Origin: UBA1181 sp963626555
Lineage (GTDB): Bacteria; Bacteroidota; Bacteroidia; Bacteroidales; Paludibacteraceae
Direction: 5' to 3'
Assembly: GCA_963626555.1 (NCBI GenBank)
Contig: CAVFXQ010000003.1
Location: 53,999 to 117,998 of the forward strand
DNA: 64,000 nucleotides
Both the position numbers and the translations under genes were made by a program. Under the pieces are notes generated by a model. The model saw nothing but the letters and a program-made list of their open reading frames with translations. It was not told the DNA's origin and did not search any database. Shown here one piece after another: positions 43,330-51,854 of the stretch. The stretch's first letter is position 1. Each line of letters starts with the position of its first letter.

Positions 43330-44190
43330 ATGAAGATAAGATTTCTGATTATTTTGTTAGTGGATTTCCTTAGCGTGAGCTTGTTTGCATCCGATATGAT
43401 AGTAACTAAAGATGCAAGGAAGATTGACGCAAAAATTTTGGAAGTTTCTTCTTCTGAAATAAAATATAAGAAGATGAGCAATCCTAACGGGCCGACGTAT
43501 GTTATGTCAGTGGCGGAAATTCAAACTGTTGTGTATGAGAATGGCGAAGTTGAAATATACGAGGAAAGAAAAGAAGAGGAAGTTGCAAAACCTGTGGAGA
43601 AAGCGGAAAATTACAATAGGGTGGCAGAAGTGAAGCCTCAAAATGAGACAACTCAAAAGCTGTCTGAAGAAAAAACAACGAAAGGCAAAGAAGATAACTC
43701 TGACAATGGAACGTCTCCAAAAAACTCTTCGATAGTAGAGATGAAAAATGATTATTATGGCTCAGATCCTGTCTATGAAAATGAGCGAATAAGAGTAGAA
43801 AAAACTTTGAAAACTAATGGGGATGTTCTTGGTTATAGAAGTTTGAATGGAAAACGATTAACTTCTGACGAATATATGAACTATTTAAGAAAACATTGTG
43901 TTCCTGCTTTAGAAACATATAGAAAAGGTAATAGATTTTTGGGTGCAGGAATTGCTATGATTGTTATGGGGGAAATGTTAGGAGTTGTATCATTAACTAT
44001 TGATAATATTCCCGTTCTTGCAATTGGCTCTTTTATCGAGCTTGTAGGTATTCCGATGATAATTTGTGGTGCTAAGAAGCGAAGAAAATCATTAAAGGTT
44101 TATGAAAAAAATTGTATAAACAATGATGTTGCTTTTGAGTATAGAGTTGGCGTTACAGGAAAAGGTGTCGGGGTGTTGTTGAATTTTTAG
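43330..44190 (+). CDS. Envelope protein, tandem paralogue 2
   Basis: 286 aa, 13 bp after its paralogue. The N-terminal domain is closely similar (D-M-I-V-T-K-D-A-R-K-I-D-A-K-I-L, E-I-K-Y-K-K-M, E-I-Q-T-V-V-Y-E-N-G-E-V-E), the central linker is longer and more Glu/Lys-rich, and the ends match (F-E-Y-R-V-G-V-T-G-K-G-V-G-V-L-L-N-F). Two hydrophobic segments precede the end. A recent tandem duplication with divergent linkers is the simplest reading. A terminator follows at 44202. Confidence 0.65.
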   Translation: MKIRFLIILLVDFLSVSLFASDMIVTKDARKIDAKILEVSSSEIKYKKMSNPNGPTYVMSVAEIQTVVYENGEVEIYEERKEEEVAKPVEKAENYNRVAEVKPQNETTQKLSEEKTTKGKEDNSDNGTSPKNSSIVEMKNDYYGSDPVYENERIRVEKTLKTNGDVLGYRSLNGKRLTSDEYMNYLRKHCVPALETYRKGNRFLGAGIAMIVMGEMLGVVSLTIDNIPVLAIGSFIELVGIPMIICGAKKRRKSLKVYEKNCINNDVAFEYRVGVTGKGVGVLLNF

Positions 44191-44201
44191 GTAAAACCAA
44201 T

Positions 44202-44240
44202 AGAAGCCCAACGGTTGAAAGCTCGTTGGGCTTCTTTTTT
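44202..44240 (+). terminator. Rho-independent terminator
   Basis: A perfect 12-bp stem (AGAAGCCCAACG / CGTTGGGCTTCT) with a 10-nt loop and a T-run; overlaps the stop codon of the convergent ATPase gene at 44239. Confidence 0.88.
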
Positions 44241-45567
44241 ATTGTGCTTGAACAAAAGCGACATAGTAGATGGGAAGGTAGGTGATACTGTTTTGGGTCT
44301 TCACTTCTCGATTGTTTGAGAAAACAAAGGCTTGTTGAATATTGTAGTCTTTGTTCTCTATAAAGCGGTCTAATGCACTGTGAATCGTGTAATCTTTGCC
44401 TGATTTTACTTCTATAGGAAGAACGGAGAGATGTTCTTTATCGTCTATTAGATAGTCAACTTCACCGTTTTTTTTGTTGTCGTAGTAGAAGAGATTGAAA
44501 CCGTGTGCTTTGAGTTCTTGCGCTACGATAGTCTCATATACCGAACCAAGGTTTATGCTATTGACATCCTCCATAATAGGCTTTATTTGCGTTCCAAAGA
44601 AGATGTTTGTTAGCAAGCCGACATCATTAATATAGAGTTTCAGAAGGTTTTTCCCACTATTCTCAATCAAAGGAAACGTAGGTTTGCTAATCGCTTTCAC
44701 TTCTAACGCTATGCCCGCCGAGATGAGGTAGTCAAACTCTTCCTCATAGTCGTTCATCCTTTTCCCATCTTTCTGCTCTATGTCTTTGGCTACAATTCGT
44801 TTCTTTTTGTTTTCCAAATTAGAAGGAATCATGTCATATATCCGCTGAATCTTGAGGCGTGTATTATTTTGCTCATACCTCGCTGCGTCAGCTTTGTACA
44901 GTTGTTGTATGTCTGTTTGAATAGAACGAACTGTCGTGATGTTTTTACTCTCTACAAAGGTTTTTACAGCGTAGGGTAGTCCTCCGACTAAAAGGTATTT
45001 CTTGAAGAGATCCATGATTTTTGTATGGATGTTTGCTGGCATAGAAACTCTCTTCTCAAAGTTTTTTCTCAATGTGTCGATGACTAATTCTCCTACATTG
45101 TTGGCAATGAGAAATTCCTCAAAATCCATAGGATACATGTGCAGAATTCGTATTGAACCGATGGGCAGTGAGGAGGTTAATTTTAAGGTAATACCTAATT
45201 GAGAACCACTGGCAATAAATGTGTATCGATTGTCTTCTCTTAAAAACTTGAGCATTGTCAGAAGATGGTCGTATGCTTGTATTTCGTCTATGAAGATGAG
45301 AGTGTCCTTTTTCTCCTTCATCAGATGTCCATAGTCAATACTGAGTGCCAAATAGAAATCGTCTATTGTCTTTGCATTCTCAAAAGTCCGACTGCTCAAC
45401 TTGTCGACCTCCATATTGATTTCAATGAAATTTTTGAAAAGTCGCTTTCCTACTTCTCGGATGATAAACGACTTTCCAATCTGTCTGGCACCATCAATAA
45501 CGAGTATTCTATCATCGTCTGATTTTAAATGGCTAACAATCTGATTTTCAATCTTTCTAAATAGCAT
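44239..45567 (-). CDS. AAA_14/DUF4143-family ATP-binding protein
   Basis: 442 aa. P-loop I-D-G-A-R-Q-I-G-K-S (residues 25-34), Walker B T-L-I-F-I-D-E-I-Q-A, sensor I-A-S-G-S-Q-L (here S-G-S). The C-terminal DUF4143 domain ends with a PD-(D/E)XK-like core, G-E-V-D-Y-L-I-x(9)-P-I-E-V-K-S-G, that may bind or cut nucleic acid. Role unknown; these genes are scattered and variable in Bacteroidales. The 5' end overlaps the first of four 33-bp-spaced repeats. Confidence 0.85.
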   Translation of the reverse strand: MLFRKIENQIVSHLKSDDDRILVIDGARQIGKSFIIREVGKRLFKNFIEINMEVDKLSSRTFENAKTIDDFYLALSIDYGHLMKEKKDTLIFIDEIQAYDHLLTMLKFLREDNRYTFIASGSQLGITLKLTSSLPIGSIRILHMYPMDFEEFLIANNVGELVIDTLRKNFEKRVSMPANIHTKIMDLFKKYLLVGGLPYAVKTFVESKNITTVRSIQTDIQQLYKADAARYEQNNTRLKIQRIYDMIPSNLENKKKRIVAKDIEQKDGKRMNDYEEEFDYLISAGIALEVKAISKPTFPLIENSGKNLLKLYINDVGLLTNIFFGTQIKPIMEDVNSINLGSVYETIVAQELKAHGFNLFYYDNKKNGEVDYLIDDKEHLSVLPIEVKSGKDYTIHSALDRFIENKDYNIQQAFVFSNNREVKTQNSITYLPIYYVAFVQAQ

Positions 45568-45568
45568 A

Positions 45569-45682
45569 TCACACTTTTCCTATAATTTTATCCCTCCAAA
45601 AATACACTTTTCCTATAAATTTAATGTCTAAAAAATACACTTTTCCTATGATTTACACCTTTGAAAAATACACTTTTCCGAA
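45569..45682. repeat. Four direct repeats at exact 33-bp spacing upstream of the ATPase gene
   Basis: The core CACTTTTCC occurs at 45572, 45605, 45638 and 45671, each 33 bp apart. Three copies extend to (A)TACACTTTTCCTAT or a one-base variant; the fourth has CCGA in place of CCTA. On the coding (minus) strand each reads ATAGGAAAAGTGT, and the copy nearest the gene lies just before the ATG, so its AGGAAAA could double as ribosome-binding site. The 15-20 bp between cores differ. Confidence 0.85.
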
Positions 45683-45718
45683 AATTGGAACTTTGTGTGT
45701 TTATAGAATAGGCACAAC

Positions 45719-45751
45719 AAAAAGAGGGGCGACAGAAACCTGCCACCCCTC
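45719..45751 (-). terminator. Terminator of ilvC
   Basis: Minus strand GAGGGGTGGCAG-GTTT-CTGTCGCCCCTC with T5 after it; a 12-bp stem with a G-U pair, 26 bp after the ilvC stop. Confidence 0.88.
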
Positions 45752-45776
45752 CATATATAGAACTGATTAGATTCTA

Positions 45777-46826
45777 TTAGAACTTGTTGTTCTCAGGACG
45801 CAATTTTCTAACAACTGCACCAGCGCGCCACATTTCGCTATCGCGAAGAGCAGCCAACTCTTTCTCTAAACCTTCACGGTAGTCTGGCTTAGAGTTTGCG
45901 TCGATAGAACGTTGAGCCTCTTCACCTGTAACTACTGAGTGGTAGAGTTTCTGCATAACTGGCTTGATAGCGTCGTGGAAAGGACCCATCCAGTCCAAAG
46001 CGCCACGTTGAGCGGTAGTTGAACAGTTTGCGTACATCCAGTCCATACCGTTTTCACCGAACAATGGGCCGAGAGATTGAGTCAACTCCTCAACTGTCTC
46101 GTTGAATGCCTCAGAAGGAGAGTGTCCGTTCTCACGCAATGTCTCGTATTGAGCCAAGAGCAATCCTTGGATAGCACCCATTAAAGAACCACGCTCTCCT
46201 GTCAAGTCTGATGTAGCCTCTTTCTTGAAAGTAGTTTCGAACAAGTATCCAGAACCAACACCGATACCCAGAGCGATTACTTTGTCCCAAGCGTGTCCTG
46301 AAGCGTCTTGGTAGATAGCGTATGAAGAGTTCAAACCACGGCCTTGAACGAACATACGACGAAGAGAAGTACCAGAACCCTTAGGAGCGATCATGATAAC
46401 ATCAACATCTTTTGGGGGAACGATGCCTGTGCGGTCATTCCAGTTGATAGCGAAACCATGAGAGAAGTATAAAGTCTTGCCTGGAGTCAAGTATTTCTTA
46501 ACCATTGGCCAACACTCGATTTGTGCTGCGTCAGAAAGCAACAATTGGATAATGGTAGCCTTTGAGCAAGCCTCTTCGATTCCGAACAAAGTTTCACCAG
46601 GAACCCATCCGTCTGCCTTAGCTTTCTCGAAAGTCTTACCTGGACGCTGACCTACGATTACGTTAAAACCGTTGTCGCGCAAGTTCATTGATTGACCAGG
46701 ACCTTGAACTCCATATCCGATAACTGCGATTGTCTCGTTTTTCAAGACCTCACGCGCTTTTTCTAACGGAAATTCTTCGCGGGTAACTACGTTTTCGATT
46801 ACGCCGCCAAAATTCATTTCTGCCAT
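45777..46826 (-). CDS. ilvC: Ketol-acid reductoisomerase (NADP+)
   Basis: 349 aa. Nucleotide-binding I-G-Y-G-V-Q-G-P-G-Q-S-M-N-L-R with R-P-G-K following, then the conserved A-P-K-G-S-G-T-S-L-R-R segment, and the metal-binding/knotted C-terminal domain with D-L-T-G-E-R-G-S-L-M-G and C-S-T-T-A-Q-R-G-A-L-D-W. It catalyses the isomerisation-reduction step of valine and isoleucine synthesis. No other ilv or leu gene is adjacent, so it stands alone between two terminators or gaps. Confidence 0.97.
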   Translation of the reverse strand: MAEMNFGGVIENVVTREEFPLEKAREVLKNETIAVIGYGVQGPGQSMNLRDNGFNVIVGQRPGKTFEKAKADGWVPGETLFGIEEACSKATIIQLLLSDAAQIECWPMVKKYLTPGKTLYFSHGFAINWNDRTGIVPPKDVDVIMIAPKGSGTSLRRMFVQGRGLNSSYAIYQDASGHAWDKVIALGIGVGSGYLFETTFKKEATSDLTGERGSLMGAIQGLLLAQYETLRENGHSPSEAFNETVEELTQSLGPLFGENGMDWMYANCSTTAQRGALDWMGPFHDAIKPVMQKLYHSVVTGEEAQRSIDANSKPDYREGLEKELAALRDSEMWRAGAVVRKLRPENNKF

Positions 46827-46923
46827 TTTCTTTTATATTTAAAGTTTATTATAATCTTTAAAGCCACACTTACAAACCTGTATTCTTATCTGTTTGCTTC
46901 ATGCCTGCTTATTAAATGGTTTG

Positions 46924-46931
46924 CAAAGATA
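46924..46931 (-). promoter_or_regulatory. -7 box for ilvC
   Basis: Minus-strand TATCTTTG, giving a leader of about 90 nt. The leader contains a 10-codon frame without Ile/Val codons, so no classical attenuator is visible. Confidence 0.5.
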
Positions 46932-47028
46932 ATAAAAATGACTACAGAAACGGATAAAACGGAAAAGTTTTTTATGATAGCATTCTATGGTTAATTTACT
47001 TAGTCCATATTCTTGCGGAGGATTGGTT

Positions 47029-48438
47029 TTATCTGCAAAAGTAGTAGGTAAGCGACGTTCCAAAATATCCTAAGGTCTTATAATTTTGAGGTTTTTGCTT
47101 GTAGTACAGAGTAAGCCAGTCCCAGTGGCGCCATGCAAATCCTAATCCACCGCCTACTTCCGAATGCTTATTTTTGATGTAATACAAACCTAATCCACTG
47201 GCATAAAATTTGCTATATCCTGCGGTGCAGATGTTTACTTTGAGTTTGGCATACAGAGGTATGTGAAAACTATGTGAAGTCTCATTAATATCTATTCTAC
47301 CATCATCATAGCAGTAGTGGAAAACAGAGATACCAGGTTTAGCGCCAAGAGCAAATTGAACTGGAGATCTGTAATTACCGATTTTTAAATTTACTCCCAA
47401 ATTGTAGTATAGGGCAACTTGACGATTTGTTGTTGGCATCCAAGTATCGTTGTCGTCTTGAATTTTAAAATGCATTCCATAATCCAATATTTCAAGTCCA
47501 AATTGCACATAGCCACCATTGTCGCGGACACGGTTTTTGCGAACAATCTTCTCTGTTTGTTTTACATTTTTACGCACATTTTGTTCTCTTTGTTTTTGTG
47601 CCTTGTATTGTTCCCTATTTCTTCTCGCCAACTCGTCTGAAACCGTTTTGTGGTACTTGCTATAAGGATATTTAATTAGGAAATTCTTATACTGATAATC
47701 AAAGGTCAGATTCTTGTAATCTTCGTATTCAGCGCACTCGTCATATAAGAGCTTGTTTCTGTATTCAAGGGAATACTTACCTCCTGCGAGGTCAAAACAG
47801 GCCTTTGCGTTTGTAAGATTTCCCTGATTGTAATGTCTTACTCCCCACAATTCGTAAAATCTTCTTGTCGCCAGATCTTTGTATGAAGAGTTGGGATAAG
47901 TTTTAATGAAAGTCATCACTGTTTCAGGATTATTCGATGTTTTAGCGTAGTAGTTCCACGCATTTTGGGCTTTAATTTCTTCAATAGCGTTTCTTGCTTC
48001 GTACTCGTACGTCCTAAGTTTTGACTGCTGAATATAACGACTATAACCAGCTATGGAGTTTTCTTCTTTCGCTGATTTCCACAAAGAAGACTCGTCAATT
48101 CTGTTGATTCTCTCTTTTACATCTGAAATATACTTTCCATTAGGATACCGTTTAACATACTCTTTAAGTGCTGCTTTCGTTCCCTTTTGGCACGCTTCGT
48201 CATATTTCTGTTTTTCAGCGTTTACGCTTCCTGTTTTTGTCTGTGCTTGAAAGGGCTTCTTTGGGGTTGTCGTTTTATTGTTAGAACGTTGGTTACTACT
48301 TTTTTGCTTGGCAGTTGCTCCTTGACGTTTTTGTTGTTGCAACTCCTTTTGATATTCAAGAAGAGTTTGAGCATCAACGGTTGTGGAGATGCTCAAACAG
48401 AAAAATAGCATGATTGAAAATGTCAAAATTTTATACAT
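47029..48438 (-). CDS. Outer-membrane barrel protein with YPN-type helical repeats (operon gene 10)
   Basis: 469 aa from the ATG at 48438 (signal peptide M-Y-K-I-L-T-F-S...V-D-A-Q); a longer frame overlaps the previous gene. Residues 24-80 are Gln/Lys-rich. Residues 80-275 form helical repeats marked by R-Y-P-N-G-K-Y (97-103), T-Y-P-N-S-S-Y (180-186) and K-Y-P-Y-S-K-Y (256-262). A basic stretch (275-305) precedes about 160 residues of alternating aromatic/Gly strands ending L-T-Y-Y-F-C-R, typical of an 8-stranded outer-membrane barrel. The same YPN-type repeat occurs in the operon's GTPase (gene 6). Last gene of the ten-gene unit, 4 bp after gene 9. Confidence 0.7.
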   Translation of the reverse strand: MYKILTFSIMLFFCLSISTTVDAQTLLEYQKELQQQKRQGATAKQKSSNQRSNNKTTTPKKPFQAQTKTGSVNAEKQKYDEACQKGTKAALKEYVKRYPNGKYISDVKERINRIDESSLWKSAKEENSIAGYSRYIQQSKLRTYEYEARNAIEEIKAQNAWNYYAKTSNNPETVMTFIKTYPNSSYKDLATRRFYELWGVRHYNQGNLTNAKACFDLAGGKYSLEYRNKLLYDECAEYEDYKNLTFDYQYKNFLIKYPYSKYHKTVSDELARRNREQYKAQKQREQNVRKNVKQTEKIVRKNRVRDNGGYVQFGLEILDYGMHFKIQDDNDTWMPTTNRQVALYYNLGVNLKIGNYRSPVQFALGAKPGISVFHYCYDDGRIDINETSHSFHIPLYAKLKVNICTAGYSKFYASGLGLYYIKNKHSEVGGGLGFAWRHWDWLTLYYKQKPQNYKTLGYFGTSLTYYFCR

Positions 48439-48442
48439 CAAA

Positions 48443-49150
48443 TCACTTAGTTTTGAGACATTGAACGAGTTCATTTTTGATGGACGTGATATTAGGATTT
48501 GAATTTTCCAACTCTTTTTCAATGGTTTTGATTTTCCTACCTAAGTAGTATGATTTATGAAATTTTTCTTTTGCTGTATACCTTTTGTAGAAATCCTCGT
48601 TTGCCAATTTTCCCTTTAATTTTGACAAATCATATGCAATTTTATTTTTTTTCATTTCATTCTCTACCTCAGTTAAAAAGGAAACTATAGCTCCAACATC
48701 TTGATGAAAATTTTTTAGAAGCTGTTCCTCTTTCTTGTATTCTTCTTTTAGGGACAAATCTGAGATAGCGTTAAACGCAGGTATGGCAACGCTATCAATA
48801 CTCCATGCCTCGTATGGAATATACAAAAAGTTGAGAGCATTGGTTACCAGCATCTTGTTTGTTTTTTCTAACTTTTTTTTCGCCTCTGTTAACTTCTTAT
48901 TTAGCGAAGATGTGTCAGATTTTAGTTTCTCTATTTCTGTTGACTTATTGGAGAGTCCATGACGAAGAGTAGTGATAATTTTTAAAGAATCTTCGAATTG
49001 CTTTTTTAAATCGCTGTTTTCCTTTTCCAAATTTTTATTCTCCTGCTGTAGCTCCCAATTAGATTGTCCATTTTTAGTAGATGTTTTTTTCTCTTGCGCC
49101 ATCAACGCAAGAGAAAAAAATAGAAATAATATGCAAAATAATTTTCTCAT
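48443..49150 (-). CDS. Secreted coiled-coil protein (operon gene 9)
   Basis: 235 aa. Signal peptide M-R-K-L-F-C-I-L-F-L-F-F-S-L-A-L-M-A-Q, then a strong heptad coiled coil over residues about 28-98 (E-N-K-N-L-E-K-E-N-S-D-L-K-K...), then a globular helical part beginning L-N-F-L-Y-I-P-Y-E-A-W. Predicted periplasmic. I recognise no family. It starts 4 bp after gene 8 and ends 4 bp before gene 10, so coupling with both is likely. A rod-like periplasmic linker is an attractive but unproved role. Confidence 0.7.
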   Translation of the reverse strand: MRKLFCILFLFFSLALMAQEKKTSTKNGQSNWELQQENKNLEKENSDLKKQFEDSLKIITTLRHGLSNKSTEIEKLKSDTSSLNKKLTEAKKKLEKTNKMLVTNALNFLYIPYEAWSIDSVAIPAFNAISDLSLKEEYKKEEQLLKNFHQDVGAIVSFLTEVENEMKKNKIAYDLSKLKGKLANEDFYKRYTAKEKFHKSYYLGRKIKTIEKELENSNPNITSIKNELVQCLKTK

Positions 49151-49154
49151 CTTC

Positions 49155-50045
49155 TTAGTAATTGTAATTAGGATATTTTTTATCCGATAAACTCTCGTAA
49201 TAATTCAAACCTTCATGGTAGTGGGTACGAGCTTGTTCCCATAAAACATCAACATCACGTTTTGATCCATAGAGTTTTTTTGCGTTCTTATCATATACTT
49301 CTATGATTGTTTGTATCTCAGGTACGAGCGTGTTATCGTAGTAGTCCTGCTTGTAATCTTTGAATTGAGCAAGTCTATTTATTGACGCACACACATAGTT
49401 ATAGTGAGAGACTTCAATAGAGGCTGGCACACGCTTCAGACTATTGATCAAGTCTGAACAATTGGAAAGGTAATGGTCTTCAGCATATCCTTTAGCCTTG
49501 TTGATGGTTGAGCGTGCATCGTTGATGCTCGTAAAGTATGTCTTTCTACTTATTGCACAGGCTTGCTTGTAGTCTGAAATGATACCTCTTATCTTATTTA
49601 AAGATTCGATTGTTTCTTGATCCAACACTTGTGCATCACTAAAATTGCGAAGAGATTCTAAATAATTTGACTTTTCAAGCATATATCTATGGTCGTTAGT
49701 ATTCCATTCTGATTCATAAAACTTTGCCATAGAATGTCTTATGAACAACGGTGCGTAGTGAGAACACAATTCAGAAAGATAACTGTTACCTTTACTTGAA
49801 TCTACCTTTTCCTGCTCAACATAGAACCTTATTTTCCCCTCTATAGCGAAAAACAAGGAGTCCTCTTGTTCAGGAGTCTCAGCCCTGCTAAAAAGGTTGA
49901 GACTCTCGTCTAAACATCTTGAATATTGGTTGAACGTCTCTGTTGCCAACGGAGGTTCAACCTTTGTCTTTGCATATATCATAACGCTTAACACCGTTAA
50001 TGAAATAGAAAAGAACAATATGAGAATTTTTACTATTGTTTTCAT
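49155..50045 (-). CDS. Membrane-anchored or exported helical protein (operon gene 8)
   Basis: 296 aa. One N-terminal hydrophobic segment (residues 5-24, V-K-I-L-I-L-F-F-S-I-S-L-T-V-L) could be a signal anchor; no lipobox. The remainder is helical and rich in Tyr, Asn and Ser (for example the S-N-Y-L-E-S-L-R-N-F region), without known motifs, and ends K-K-Y-P-N-Y-N-Y. Its ATG directly follows the stop of gene 7 with no spacing. Predicted periplasmic. No family recognised. Confidence 0.65.
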   Translation of the reverse strand: MKTIVKILILFFSISLTVLSVMIYAKTKVEPPLATETFNQYSRCLDESLNLFSRAETPEQEDSLFFAIEGKIRFYVEQEKVDSSKGNSYLSELCSHYAPLFIRHSMAKFYESEWNTNDHRYMLEKSNYLESLRNFSDAQVLDQETIESLNKIRGIISDYKQACAISRKTYFTSINDARSTINKAKGYAEDHYLSNCSDLINSLKRVPASIEVSHYNYVCASINRLAQFKDYKQDYYDNTLVPEIQTIIEVYDKNAKKLYGSKRDVDVLWEQARTHYHEGLNYYESLSDKKYPNYNY

Positions 50046-51851
50046 TTAGTCTTGATTATTTGTATTTTTACCACGACCTTCACCATTAGTAGAACCCTCC
50101 TGAGGTGATGATTCAGTATCACTTTCTGTGGAATCCATAGATTCATCACTGGGCTTGTTCTGGTTTTGCGCCTCGGAGATCTTTTTATTTAAAAAAACCT
50201 TGTATTCAGACAAACTGATTTCCTTCTTGCCACTTTCCTCAGTGTATTTATTCAAACGCTCAAGTACTATAGCCTCTTTATATTTTTTAAGTTTCTTAAC
50301 AACCTCTTTGAGTTCAGAAAAATCTTTTTCATACTTCTCTACTTCATTAACGTCAAAAGTGTTTAGGGCATTCCAAAGTTTTTCATAATCGAGTTTTATG
50401 CAAGAGTCTTTTTCCATAGGTTGAGACAAGTAGGACTTCATTTTTTCCTTATTAGAAGGCGAATCTTCTTTTGTAGGAGCAGCACTATTAGTATTTCCTT
50501 TTTTTTCACTCGTCTCATTATTTGCAATTTTTTCAGCTCTTTCTTTTGGCGTAGAAATTTTCTCGAAAACATACCAACCTCCACAAAGCAAGAGAAGCAA
50601 GGCGAAGCAGGAGGCGAAACCGAGGGCGAAGAATTTGGCCATTAAATCATTTGCTTTCCCCTCATTACCGTTGTATTGCAACTTTGCATCTTCGTCATGT
50701 CCTACAACTTCATATCCCTTTATAGGTGAAGAATTGTAGTCTTCCGAGTCAGAATCAAAGGATAGTTTTCCGTTAGATGCATTCTCAACATCTATTTTGA
50801 GAACTTTAGGATATTTTCTCCGAGACAAGGTTACGATGACTCCGTTCTTATTGTAAGGTTCTTCCGCTTCGTTGTAACCCTCTGCAGAAACATTCACGTT
50901 AACAGTTTTTCCTAGGTCATCTTCTGGTATATCCACATATTCATCAAGTTGTTGACCCTTGATATGAATAGTGGCATCATCTATTGTTTTCCCTTTATCT
51001 GTTTTCACTGTGACCTCAGAACGAAGAATACGCCGTTTGATCTCCTCTTTTTCAATTTTAAGTTTTGAGATATCATCTTTATTTTCAACAGTAATAGTCC
51101 TTTTTATAGGGGCATAATGATCTTTTTCCCAAACTACCGTAATTACTGACCCCTTTATGTCTTCAATGTCTCGGTCAAACTCTTGAGAATCTCTAAGATA
51201 AGGAGTAAAACCATCCTGCTTCTTAGCCGAGGAAATGAGAATTACCTGCTTAGGCTCAAAATCGAGAGTTTTCCCTTTAGATAGTTTTATATCAAGGCGT
51301 TTATCCACAAGGAATAATCCCCTATACTTCCCATATTCCTTTTGGAAAAGATTCTCTCCAATCAGCTCATTAAGTTGATAAGTATCATTGTAGTATCTTA
51401 AAGCGTAAAGGCTTTCGTCCTTAGATTTAATTGATTCAGAAGCGGTAAAAAGAAGATTCTTTTCAGGATATTCTTTTTCGAAAACTTTAGTCAGAGTTTT
51501 TTCGTCTATATTATATTCACTTGAAATATTTTTCTCTACAGTTTTAAGAATATTTTCCATCTCCTCTGCAGACATTGTCACCCTACTTGGCACATAAATC
51601 CATGCTGCGGTATTGTCATGTTTTCTGCCGCTGCTTTGAGATCTTGCTTTTATGACGCAGAAAAGATAGCCAAGACTTCCCAGAAATCTTACAAGGTAAA
51701 CTACTTTGCCACTTCCATCAAAGGACTCCAATTCTTTAATTGCGGAACGTGCGTCGGACGCATACTTAGTCCAATTCTCTTCTTTATTGATAGAAAAGCC
51801 TTCTTGCTCTCCATCATTTGTGTTCTTAATTATTAGTCCTAATTTCTTCAT
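50046..51851 (-). CDS. Single-pass membrane protein with beta-sandwich domains (operon gene 7)
   Basis: 601 aa. No signal peptide. Residues 1-90 form a small domain (L-V-R-F-L-G-S-L-G-Y-L, A-A-W-I-Y-V-P-S-R). Residues about 235-345 contain two short beta-sandwich segments, the second (V-T-V-K-T-D-K-G-K-T-I-D-D-A-T-I-H-I-K-G) like a carboxypeptidase-regulatory or PEGA-type fold. A single membrane helix spans 404-427. Then a Ser/Thr/Lys-rich linker, a helical bundle (480-570) and an acidic Ser/Asn tail. The N-terminal half is probably cytoplasmic and the tail periplasmic. It lies 3 bp after gene 6. Function unknown. Confidence 0.7.
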   Translation of the reverse strand: MKKLGLIIKNTNDGEQEGFSINKEENWTKYASDARSAIKELESFDGSGKVVYLVRFLGSLGYLFCVIKARSQSSGRKHDNTAAWIYVPSRVTMSAEEMENILKTVEKNISSEYNIDEKTLTKVFEKEYPEKNLLFTASESIKSKDESLYALRYYNDTYQLNELIGENLFQKEYGKYRGLFLVDKRLDIKLSKGKTLDFEPKQVILISSAKKQDGFTPYLRDSQEFDRDIEDIKGSVITVVWEKDHYAPIKRTITVENKDDISKLKIEKEEIKRRILRSEVTVKTDKGKTIDDATIHIKGQQLDEYVDIPEDDLGKTVNVNVSAEGYNEAEEPYNKNGVIVTLSRRKYPKVLKIDVENASNGKLSFDSDSEDYNSSPIKGYEVVGHDEDAKLQYNGNEGKANDLMAKFFALGFASCFALLLLLCGGWYVFEKISTPKERAEKIANNETSEKKGNTNSAAPTKEDSPSNKEKMKSYLSQPMEKDSCIKLDYEKLWNALNTFDVNEVEKYEKDFSELKEVVKKLKKYKEAIVLERLNKYTEESGKKEISLSEYKVFLNKKISEAQNQNKPSDESMDSTESDTESSPQEGSTNGEGRGKNTNNQD

Positions 51852-51854
51852 GAT

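Noticed and set aside
45569..45682. The 33-bp-spaced repeats as a small CRISPR array
   Set aside because: The conserved core is only about 9-14 bp, intervals between cores are about 19-24 bp, AT-rich and partly similar, and no cas gene is present. An operator or leader repeat fits better.
46870..46902. Ten-codon leader frame before ilvC as a branched-chain attenuator
   Set aside because: It encodes MKQTDKNTGL with one Leu and no Ile or Val codons, and no alternative terminator hairpin precedes the ilvC start.
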